From the NCBI GenBank assembly GCA_014904985.1, contig MU129189.1, positions 34,284 through 62,868 of the forward strand: a DNA stretch of 28,585 nt. Direction: 5' to 3'. Of the stretch, positions 9,898 to 18,007 are shown piece by piece. A program made the position numbers and the translations under genes. How positions within the stretch are numbered: the first letter of the stretch is position 1; each line of letters opens with the position of its first letter. This DNA comes from Hydnum rufescens UP504 (Eukaryota; Basidiomycota; Agaricomycetes; Cantharellales; Hydnaceae). The notes beneath the pieces are model-generated. The model made no database searches, was not told where the DNA came from, and saw only the letters and a list, made by a program, of their open reading frames with translations.

Positions 9898-10420
9898 TTT
9901 TTCACTTCACTATCACCCATCTTCTCCTCCCCCCTCTCCCTGCACCTCCTGGAGGGAGATCTTGTCTGCTTGTTCTGTTTTTGGGCTTTTTCTCTTCATC
10001 TAGACTCCCTCTTTCCAATGCATCCACTCATGAGTCATTTGGAGCACTTTTGGCTCCATTATGACCAGTGCTCTCCTCCTCCCCCACTCAACACCATCTT
10101 GTATGGGTAAATCCTGGCCATTTGTGGTGTTTTTAGGCTTGTTCAATGCATATAAATCCCCTCTTTCTTTCTAACCTATTTGTGTGTCCATCTAACTATT
10201 TTTCACTTCACTACCACCCATCTTCTCCTCCCCCCTTCCCCTGGACCTGCTGAGGGGAAATCTTGTCCACTAATTCTGTTTTTGGGCTTGTTCTCCTTGT
10301 CTAGACTCCCTCTTTCAAATGCATCCACTCATGAGTTATTTGGAGCATTTTTGGCTCCATTATGATCAGTGCTCTCCTCCTCCCCCACTCAACACCACCT
10401 TGTGTGAGTAAATCCTGTTC
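9898..10420 (+). repeat. About 300-bp tandem duplication in the right outer arm
   Basis: TTTTTCACTTCACTA(T/C)CACC at about 9,898 recurs at about 10,200. GTGCTCTCCTCCTCCCCCAC at about 10,069 recurs at about 10,369. The unit therefore repeats at about 300 bp with several substitutions. A further degraded start (TTTCCCTTCACTGCCCTTCT) appears near 10,505. Confidence 0.75.
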
Positions 10421-10622
10421 ATTTGGGCCATTTTTTTTTGGCCTTATGCAATTCATCTCAATTTCCTCTTTCTGTCCACCCCATTTGCATTTCTATCCCC
10501 CTATTTTCCCTTCACTGCCCTTCTTCCCCCTTGCCCCATACTTGCTTATTTTCCACTTTGTATTCATTTACCAATATTGAAGTCCCCCATTGGGGCCCCT
10601 TTGGATATAGCCCTAATTAGGT

Positions 10623-10878
10623 TCAATGCCATAATGGATTTAATAGTTGATGTGGAACAGTGGTGTTAAGCCCATATATAGTATTATGTCCATGCAGGTG
10701 CAGAACTGCTAAGGTCACTGAAAAACACCCCTTGGGGCCCCTGAGGTCTGAGGCCTAGGTAGGCCCAAAAGGTGCCTCATTTTTGGGCCTAGTTAAGGCT
10801 GATTTTGTGGCTGACTGAGGTGGCTTGATGTCTGGACTGTGATGAGGAGCAGAGGGCTCATCAGAGGGTAGATAGTGA
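10623..10878. other. Gene-free spacer right of the palindrome
   Basis: No gene is seen. CpG-free sequence continues, with GGGGCCCC, GAGGCCTAGG and GGGCCTAGTT words. The frame of the next ORF becomes open only at 10,879. Confidence 0.45.
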
Positions 10879-12063
10879 GTACTATCCTTTTGTCTCAAGT
10901 GTTCTGTGGTACCAGGACAAAGTGCTTATCATTCATGCTTGGGGTCTCCAGGCAACTCTAGGTCAGACAATCACCCTCACTCTTGCTCTTCTTGCTCTTC
11001 TTGTTCCCATTCTCATCTTTGCTCCCATTCTCATCCTTGCTCCCACTCTCATCCTTGCACCCATTCTCATCCTCACATCCATTCTCCATATCACACTTAC
11101 TCCCTGCGAAATTTCACCCACTCCCCATGATATCACACCCACTCCCCTCAATATCACACCCACTCCCCACAATATTTCTCTTGCTCTCGATCTCGATCTT
11201 GCTCTTGGCCTCATTCTGATCCCTGCTCTCACCCATGCTCCCCATCTTGTCTCCATTTCCCTCAAAATTGGACTTGAACTCAATCCCCTCAGTCCCATAT
11301 GCATGATCCTCATGATCATGGGTACAGGAACCATACAGGGGGTCCCCAATCCCTTCCACATCCTAGGGGTCCATCAAGCACATCATATTGGCCTGCAGCA
11401 CACCCCCAGGCAGCTTCAACTTCCATGAGGTGTTATGGGCATTCAATGCCTGTTGTACAGAGAGGGAGAGGCACATTGGTGCCAGAACTTTCTGCCTGTC
11501 ATAATGAGGGGCAGGGAAGTTCTCAAGGGCAGGGGAATTATCAGTGGCAAGGTGGTTCTTTTGGGGATTGGGGTCTTCAAGGTCATGGTGGTCCTATGCC
11601 TGTGCATCCTGCTGGCTGGGGTCATGGATCTTGGGCCAGTGCAGTTAGTGGGTCCACTGCTAATGTCTTGGTGCCTCAGCAACAGGTGGCAGCCCAGGTG
11701 ACACCATATGACCCCATTATAATTGGTCATTTGCTCAATGCACTTAGTGGACCTGCCCCTAATGTTCTGATGCCTCAGCCACAGGCAGCAGTGTTGAGGA
11801 TGCTTTACTCCCCCATCCCAGTGGGCTGTTGGTTCATCATCTCTCTGGGCCCTGTTCCAGAAGGCTTCCAAACACCTGACATATGGCTGGCTCTGTACCC
11901 ACAGGTGATTGCAGCTCACATGGAATGCAAGAAGGGCAAGGTTTCAATTCAGCTTCTGTTCAAATGGAGCTGCCCATGCAATGAGCTGAAGGTGACTTTG
12001 GAGGGATGGGCTGCTGTAGTATTGCGTTATTTGACTTTGAATATATGTGGGAGTTGTCGTTAG
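10879..12063 (+). pseudogene. Broken ORF for a His/Ser/Pro- then Gly/Gln-rich low-complexity protein
   Basis: A single plus-strand frame runs from 10,879 to the TAG at 12,061-12,063, interrupted by only two stops, both TGA (11,128-11,130 and near 11,271). Its first third is low complexity: Ser/Cys/His-rich SHSHPC-type 6-residue repeats, then YHTHSPQ-type 7-residue repeats, then an SRSRS patch. A Gly/Gln-rich part follows (for example NEGQGSSQGQGNYQWQGGSF), then a Val/Pro/Gln-rich part with two related segments (SGSTANVLVPQQQ, SGPAPNVLMPQPQ). I recognise no domain. Because the repeats are multiples of three, other frames also stay open: one plus frame over 10,922-11,428, and a minus frame with Asp/Lys/Glu-rich repeats. 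The coding strand is therefore not certain. It may be a gene of the transposon family that populates this region. Confidence 0.4.
10978..11170. repeat. Two adjacent tandem repeats with 18-bp and 21-bp units
   Basis: Bases about 11,003-11,085 hold roughly four to five copies of an 18-bp unit (TGCTCCCATTCTCATCCT and variants). Bases about 11,107-11,170 hold three copies of a 21-bp unit (ATCACACCCACTCCCCACAAT and variants). Both unit lengths are multiples of three, consistent with expansion under a reading-frame constraint. Confidence 0.75.
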
Positions 12064-12729
12064 ACAAGGCAGAGTTGATGTTCCTGTAAACAGAAGAGAG
12101 AGAGAAATCCTCCCACTCTAGGCACTGGCTTTGAGTGGATGGGCCATGCATGAGGCTAAGCACTGGCTTCACCTCGTACATGGGAGAAGTGGAGGGAGAG
12201 GGGAAGGGAATAGGGGAGGTGTGGTAGTAGCTGGCTAAGGGGGCCAGACTACTATCTGAGGCGAGGGAATAGTCAGCTAGTAGGTCAGAGAAGAGACTCA
12301 CTTAGTAGAGTCACACTCATATGTGACTCTCCCTTATCCTTCGCAACACCATGCTCTATGGTGACAGTTCAGGTAGCTTAGTCAGGTGGGTTGTAATGCA
12401 ACTCAGTTGCATGGCTGCGTAGTTTCATGGGTCTCATGAGAGTGAAGAAGTCCGGTGTTGGAGGGATAAATCCCTACACCATAGAAACACCATCCAAGGC
12501 CAATTTTACAACCAAACAAATGGACTGAACATCCATCTGATCCTTAATTTTCACACCCTTCATTCATTGGAGAAACAATCCAAATTCCACACATCTGAAA
12601 CCCATCATTCCATGTCATTCCTTTGCCTTAAGGGCGAAGAATTGTGATTATGTAATGATGCGGACTGTGCCTGGCCTTCATTCTGGACCTGCAGACCCGT
12701 CACATGATTCAAAAAGGGATTATGTCACT
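12064..12729. other. Stretch with no supported gene
   Basis: A minus-strand frame from an ATG at 12,301 to 11,960 encodes a Ser-rich 113-residue sequence (starts MSLFSDLLADYSLASDSS). It overlaps the preceding ORF and has no recognisable domain, so I do not call it a gene. The rest (12,302-12,729) has short dyads such as GTCACACTCATATGTGAC and GCAACTCAGTTGC but no gene. Confidence 0.4.
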
Positions 12730-13050
12730 CTAAAGGAGTATTTTTTGAATTTCTCCATCAGTTTTGATTGGATCGACTCAGAATGACCGCTCCCAGAAAG
12801 ATACGAATCGTACCTATCGAAAGGTACCAAACACGAAACGAACGGATAAAAAATGCGGTCCCTGTAACAATATCTTTCCATGATTCATACTCTGAAGGAG
12901 TATTTCTTGATTTTCAAAGCCAATTCTTATTGGATTCATTCGCGAGTACCATGCCCTGAAAGCTGTTAAAAATTTGCATCGAACGGTACCAAGGGCAAAA
13001 CGAACTGACCAGAACTCGATTTTTCACAAGACAACCCCTTCCTCATGACT
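12730..13050. repeat. Degenerate tandem duplication, unit about 161 bp
   Basis: T(A/G)AAGGAGTATTT occurs at 12,731 and 12,893. CGAA(A/C)GGTACCAA with a following ACGAAC occurs at 12,819 and 12,980. The spacing is 161-162 bp in both cases, showing two diverged copies of one unit. A third trace (CAAGGGAGTAATG, about 13,157) is weaker. Confidence 0.65.
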
Positions 13051-13499
13051 CCCCCCTTGCTCCACCAACACAAATGACAAATTGGTTCTGGCCCTCTTAA
13101 TTCCGATGCAAAGGGCACTCAGGGCGACCTATTCCATCTTTTCTTAAGGGAATCTATCCATTTTCAAGGGAGTAATGCCTTGTAAAGTGTTTTTTGTCTC
13201 TTTTTCACTTGATTCTTGAATATCTCCACCAGTTTTGAAGCTTTTGACTTCATTTCTTTTTCATTATGCTTCCCTTATCTCTGCTTTTCTTCTGGAATTT
13301 TGAATTGTGGTCTGGAATGTATATAAAGGGGAGGGGGCATGTAAATATTTGGTTTTTCCCCCTATCACAGTCTGAGGCACTGAAGTATTGCCGCTGTTTG
13401 GAGGAGATTTCCCACTTGTCAAGACTGTGTACAGCCACATTAAGACTGAATAGTCAAGAGGATGACTTCAGGGTGTGGCCTTGACATCTTTATTTTGCG
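13051..13499. other. Gene-free sequence upstream of the retroelement
   Basis: No gene is supported. Short open frames on both strands (13,250-13,484) lack coding character. This stretch may contain the outer part of a 5' LTR, but no matching copy was seen 3' of pol. Confidence 0.4.
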
Positions 13500-13878
13500 A
13501 CACTGATCTATTCTGTAAGGCAGGCTATATTATATAATATGTACATACGGTTTCGTTATGTAAAGCCGGGTATGCCCGCGCTAGCTTTGTACAGTTGGGA
13601 ACTCCCAAATAAAAGATTATTCTCGCTCCCACCATGACTAAAAGTCTCGCCACTGGCCTTGTTCTTGTCCCATGTACCTTTGTCCTCATCTGTAAGCTCA
13701 GAAACTCGACAGTCTACTCATCAACTGCCACAACCCCTTTCTTGATGGTTGACATATGCCGTAGCGGTTGATACATGCTGTGGGGTTTGATATATGCCCT
13801 TAATAGCCGTAACCCACTGCCTCATATGCGCGGCAAGTCTGTCCGCACATCGCGTGACTAACAGTGACTGCTCTTACA
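13500..13878 (+). promoter_or_regulatory. Candidate 5' LTR / promoter region of the Ty3-type element
   Basis: TATATTATATAATAT (13,528-13,542) could be a TATA box and AAATAAAAGATTAT (13,607-13,620) a polyadenylation signal, the order expected for the U3-R-U5 of an LTR. The proposed end, CTCTTACA (13,871-13,878), directly precedes a TGG-starting primer-binding-like sequence. No second copy was found after 21,796, so LTR identity is unproven. Confidence 0.35.
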
Positions 13879-13879
13879 C

Positions 13880-13895
13880 TGGTGGAGATTGAGGG
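13880..13895 (+). other. Candidate primer-binding site
   Basis: TGGTGGAGATTGAGGG begins with TGG, the complement of a tRNA CCA end. It lies one base after a TTACA that would end the 5' LTR and 23 bp before the proposed gag ATG at 13,918. The matching tRNA was not identified. Confidence 0.4.
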
Positions 13896-13917
13896 ATCAG
13901 TCCAAGACCCTACCTCC

Positions 13918-16631
13918 ATGAGTAACAGGACCGAGCAAAACCTGGCTCCTACTACACCAAGGACTACCTCGGTTGACCTTCGCGCTCCCCCCTGGCCCCC
14001 CCACGTCAAATATCTCCTCTTGATCCAGCTGCATTTGGTAGAGTTCCGGCCATGGCCCCTTTGCAGACTTCACAGAGAGACCTCGTCTCCCGGGTTTTGG
14101 AGAGCTCTCCTGCCATCGAACTTATAGCTCATGCTCCAGCCTTCCTAGGAAGGGAATTTGGATCCTCTGATTGCTCTTATGACCCTGAGACTGAACTGTT
14201 CCACGTGCGGGACAACCTTATCTCACAGGTTCAGACGTTCGCAGGCTATATGGAGACCGTAGTCAGTGACCTACTATTGGCTTCACGATCAGCCCCTCCA
14301 GGCACCTTCCAGTTCGACCAAGGCAGTCAGATCCTAACTGCCCTAGGAACGGGGACATATGGCATTGAGGACCTTACAGTGATCTTTTGTCTGGTGCAGG
14401 AATGTCTCAGGTGGGCGATGTTGATCATCAAGCACTACTCTTCAGAGCTTCCTGGTATTGCCGCCTCCCCAGCTTTGACGGCAGCATCCCTAGTACGATG
14501 CAGAATGCAAGACCAGCTGGCAGCCATTGGAGCTCCTGTGCCTCTGGCTACAGCCTCGACAGATGTCCTCCAGGCGGCTGGCTCCATCGATGTGCATGCT
14601 GCCCATGCCAGACCTCGTATCCAATGCCCCTTGTTCGGAGGTTCTGTGCTAGGTCTAGACACCTCAATTCTGAGCAAACAGGAACTACGAGCTAGATCCC
14701 CCTTAGGAAGATCTCAGGGCTTCGCTGACCCAGCGGGCACCCCCCCTGGATGGCCCTCTAATCCTAGAGATGATACGCCTAGACCCCACCTTGCTCAGGA
14801 AGAAGCTCAACTCCCTTCGCCACAGCCTGCTCATGCAGCTCAGTGTCTCCATCGGTCGGCAGACAACCAGTTTGTAGTGGACCTGTCATGACGCCCCCCC
14901 ATGACTCATGGATTTAGGTCTAACTGGGTGGAGCGCCACAACCATCCCGGACTAGAGAGGGAACCACTGCCTCACCTTCACCCTCCTCAGCGGCCCCCCC
15001 GACCCCCTAACAGCTCCAGCACGCCAGCCATGGGAGGGCCACAGGGTCACATCACATCCAGGTCCTTGCCTGCCTCACTGTTCAAGATCAAGTATGACAT
15101 CAAGCCAGCAGACTTGCCCACATGGGATGGCCAGGATGACACATTTCTGCAGTGGGCCGAAGACCTCAATGTTCTAGCGGCGACAGGGCCTGAGATAGCC
15201 AAGCAGCTAGGAGAAGTAATGCCCACCCGCTTTGCTGACCAGGCTCAGCATTGGTGGCATACGCTTCCACTGCATGAATGTGCTAAAGCTATGCAGAGCT
15301 GGCTATCACTCCGATCATACATTATGCAGAACATGCTGGCTACTCAATGGATGGAGCTACAATGGCTGGAGTTTCAAAAGATTGGATATCGACAGGCCGG
15401 GTTCCCAGATGAAACCCCCACTAGCTTCCTATGGCGTAAAGTTCAAGCAAGACGAGTTCTTGTGCCTGCCCGCTCAAATGATCCCAACTATGACTCCCAG
15501 GAGGTCATGGCGATCATGGATAAGACTCCACACATATGGTCATCCTTACTCCAACTGGAAAATGCTCCGAATGTGGGGGTAGTGTCGCAGCAAATGCAGG
15601 ATCTTGAGGATCAGCTCATAGCCCACATGGATATGGATCAGCTCAACCCTGAGATGATAGTACAATGAGTGCTCCAACAGATCAAACTAGCTCAAAATAA
15701 GAAAAATGCAAGCACGGTCTCGACATCAGCCCTACTCGCAGCCACTGCCCCCAGCATGTCGGCAACATTTGCATACGGGCATAGTGACTTCCAATCCAAG
15801 AGGAAACCCCCTTGTCCTTGTTGCCACTGTGGGAACCCCATGCACTGGGACAATGACTGCACCTCATATCGAAAGGACCTGTCCAGGGCTCGCCCATACG
15901 AGAAGATGGTGGCCGCAGTCACCTACCTAGAAGCCTACACGGCCACGATAGACCCCCTCAAGGCCCCCCACTCACCATTCGGTATAGAGGAAGATGATGT
16001 AGATACAGATAAGACCGAATTTACAGTTCCCGAGTTCTCCTATGATCAGGCTACAATTGAGGTTCTAACAGTGGACTTAGCCCCTGACTCAAGATATGAG
16101 TTCGTTCCTGAACCATCAGCTAGAAAGCCTCCAGGTATGGCAGCCCTAGGGACCAAAGCCCTGAAAATCACCTGCTGGGTCAACTCGCACAAGGAAAAAC
16201 CCATACAAGCTATAGGTGACTCAGGAGCAGCTATAATGCTAGTCAGTAGGCAATACCTTGAGAGTCTCACTCACAGCAAACTGCACTGGCAAAAAGGTCT
16301 CAAGTTAAATCTCATACATATTACAGGAGAAGCCAGCTGCCTAGGCTACATAAAGTTAGATCTGTACTTCACAAGTCAATTAGGGCCTGTTCTACTAGTG
16401 GGCATTGAAGCTTATGTCATGGATGGAATGCGATCCGATCTACTCATAGGGGAGGATACTCAGAAGGCATGGCAACTGCACACCATGTGCCCCATGACTG
16501 GGTCCTACTGGCAGCTGGGCAACTCCCCCCACTGCATCCATGCAATGACAGCCATACTGAACCCAGAGGCATTCATGGTGAGCCAACAAGCAGCCAGCAC
16601 AAGACCCGTGCCAGCACCAGCCCCGAGGAAG
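13918..16631 (+). pseudogene. Gag and protease region of the chromovirus, broken
   Basis: The likely start is the ATG at 13,918 (MSNRTEQNLAPTTPRTTSVD). The frame is lost in C-runs near 13,986-14,002 and continues one frame over (SPLDPAAFGRVPAM, then an ATG at 14,052). The Gag core lies at about 15,080-15,640, with features such as LPTWDGQDDTFLQWAEDL and QHWWHTLP. A CCHC zinc knuckle (C-x2-C-x4-H-x4-C, CCHCGNPMHWDNDC) is at about 15,819-15,860. The protease has active-site DSGA at 16,218-16,229 (context AIGDSGAAIMLVS) and a C-terminal hydrophobic motif DLLIGED at about 16,437-16,457. In-frame TGA stops at 14,889-14,891 and 15,666-15,668 split it. Coding sequence proper ends at the target duplication 16,622-16,631; beyond it the frame enters the inserted element and meets a TAG at 16,638. 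The role would be particle assembly and polyprotein processing. Confidence 0.85.
16622..16631 (+). repeat. Target-site duplication, left copy (10 bp)
   Basis: CCCGAGGAAG here is repeated exactly at 17,998-18,007, directly flanking the 1,366-bp inverted-repeat element. The codon phase (CCG AGG AAG) is the same in both copies. Confidence 0.85.
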
Positions 16632-17997
16632 AGTACATAGTCGATGCATCCCACTCGGCTCATGTGCCGAGACCAACCGGGGATTACCGACAACCATGCT
16701 ACATCCCACTTGGGTGCAACCTGTAGCTAGAATGCTTCCGCCTTGGCAGGGGGAGGGGTTGATTGGGGATTACTGATACCCTAATTAGGTTCTGGTTGCG
16801 AGTGATGCACTGTTACTGAAAAAATGCATTCAGGCTTGGAGCCTGTAATCTACTGTTTTCAAGTTGATGGTTGTGGCACAAACTGCTGATCAAAACCACT
16901 GAAAAAGTAATTTCGAGTTTTCTCTGCAACCACACTAGATATGAATGAGGGATTTGCTTTTCTGAGCTCGCTTGGAGAATCCCCACCACAATGTTTTTGT
17001 TTTTTTGTCATAGCTTCAAATTTGAGAGTCGAGGTCATTAGGTAGTAATTTATGTTTTCCAGAAGAACGGCTGGACCAAATTATCCGAAAAGATTATTTG
17101 CATGAAAGGAATAAAAACCCACAGGATTTTATTTGTTTGCTAAGCAAAATGGGCAGTTTTTGGTTTCCACCTGTTGAAGGTTTGCGCGCCTACATCAACA
17201 TTTCACTGCAGCTCTTACAGAGACCATTACATGGCTTTTTTTTTTACTTATACCTCTCTCTACAACCATTTTGACATCCCCGGAGTATATTCCGTGTGCT
17301 TACAGGGTATCATTTGCTGTTCTTTTGGGTACTCTATGAGCTGATCCATACTCACCAGTCCCCCTGGGAGCGGATAGACAACTGGCAAGTGCCCAAAAAA
17401 AAGTGCGAATGGTGCTCTGTAAACACATGGAATACACTCCGGGGATGTCCAAATAGCTGTAAAAATGGTTATAAAGTGGAAAAATGGTGTGTAGCAGTCT
17501 CTGTAGGAGCTGTGGTGAAATGTTCATATAGGTGCGCAAACCTTCAACAGGTGGAAACCAAGAACTGCCCATTTTGTTTAGGGAACCCGGGATGTTCTGC
17601 GTATTTTCACTCTCTTCATGCAAATAAATTTTTTGAATGATTTGGTCCAGCCATTCTGCTGGAAAACATGAATTACTACCTAATTACCTAGACTCTCAAA
17701 TTTGAAGCTATGACAAAAGGAGAAAACAAGGTGGTGGGGATTCTCCAGGCGAGCTCAGAGCAGCAAACTCCTCAGTCATATCTAATGTGGTTGCAGAGAA
17801 AACTCGAAATTACTTTTCTGGTAGTGTCACAGCTTTAATTGCCAATCCCTGGTATCAAAAGTTAAAGCTGTAATTACAAATCAAGTTGATTAGCCGTAAC
17901 CAGCTGGAACTTAAATGGCAACCAATTGCAAGTACTGATCGGTAACCACCCGGGTAACCTTCCAGGGATGCCGAGTGGGATGCATCGACCATCCTCT
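16632..17997. mobile_element. 1,366-bp long-inverted-repeat element inserted in pol (MULE/foldback-like)
   Basis: It is flanked by the 10-bp direct repeat CCCGAGGAAG. Its termini are inverted: GTCGATGCATCCCACTCGGC at 16,640-16,659 matches the complement of 17,970-17,989. The arms continue inward, patchily at first and then strongly: 16,905-17,304 against about 17,417-17,822, for example TCTCTGCAACCACA, ATTTGAGAGTC and CCACCTGTTGAAGGTTTGCG. A unique loop of about 110 bp lies at 17,305-17,416. No transposase is present. Long inverted arms plus a 9-10 bp target duplication are typical of Mutator-like non-autonomous elements, so I favour that class; foldback elements are the alternative. It lies between the protease and reverse transcriptase regions. 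Confidence 0.82.
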
Positions 17998-18007
17998 CCC
18001 GAGGAAG
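17998..18007 (+). repeat. Target-site duplication, right copy (10 bp)
   Basis: CCCGAGGAAG is identical to 16,622-16,631. Reading continues as PRKPKGSGKL in the pol frame, so removing 16,632-18,007 rejoins gag-protease to pol in frame. Confidence 0.85.

Larger units (their letters stand above)
5485..10622. repeat. Giant near-perfect inverted repeat (about 5.1-kb palindrome)
   Basis: The sequence on either side of base 8,083 is its own reverse complement. The centre reads CCACAATGATTTG-C-CAAATCATTGTGG, a one-base spacer. Partner coordinates sum to about 16,166-16,167, shifted by 1-nt indels such as the C-run near 7,910-7,918. Arms 6,370-8,082 and 8,084-9,795 differ at only a few positions: 7,246-7,500 and 8,921-8,667 translate identically. 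Further out (6,060-6,370 versus 9,795-10,110) differences and indels rise. The outermost 5,485-6,060 and 10,110-10,622 match only in patches, including GGGGCCCC boxes and CTA(G/A)TTAGGG ends. No transposase or other domain was recognised. CpG is absent from the left arm between 5,821 and 8,083 and very rare in the right arm. It could be a foldback-type element or a duplicated, inverted non-autonomous element; assembly origin must also be considered. Confidence 0.9.

Noticed and set aside
10922..11428. 168-residue Leu/Ile/Pro-rich frame (MLIIHAWGLQATLG...)
   Set aside because: Another frame of the 18/21-bp repeats. It is open because the unit is a multiple of three and lacks stops; it overlaps the more protein-like frame reported at 10,879-12,063.
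11960..12301. 113-residue minus-strand Ser-rich ORF
   Set aside because: It overlaps the end of the opposite-strand ORF, has no motif, and lacks other evidence; kept only as a note.
17296..17640. 114-residue Cys/Trp-rich frame inside the 1,366-bp insert
   Set aside because: It spans the loop and right inverted arm of a non-autonomous element; no zinc-finger spacing or other motif was recognised.
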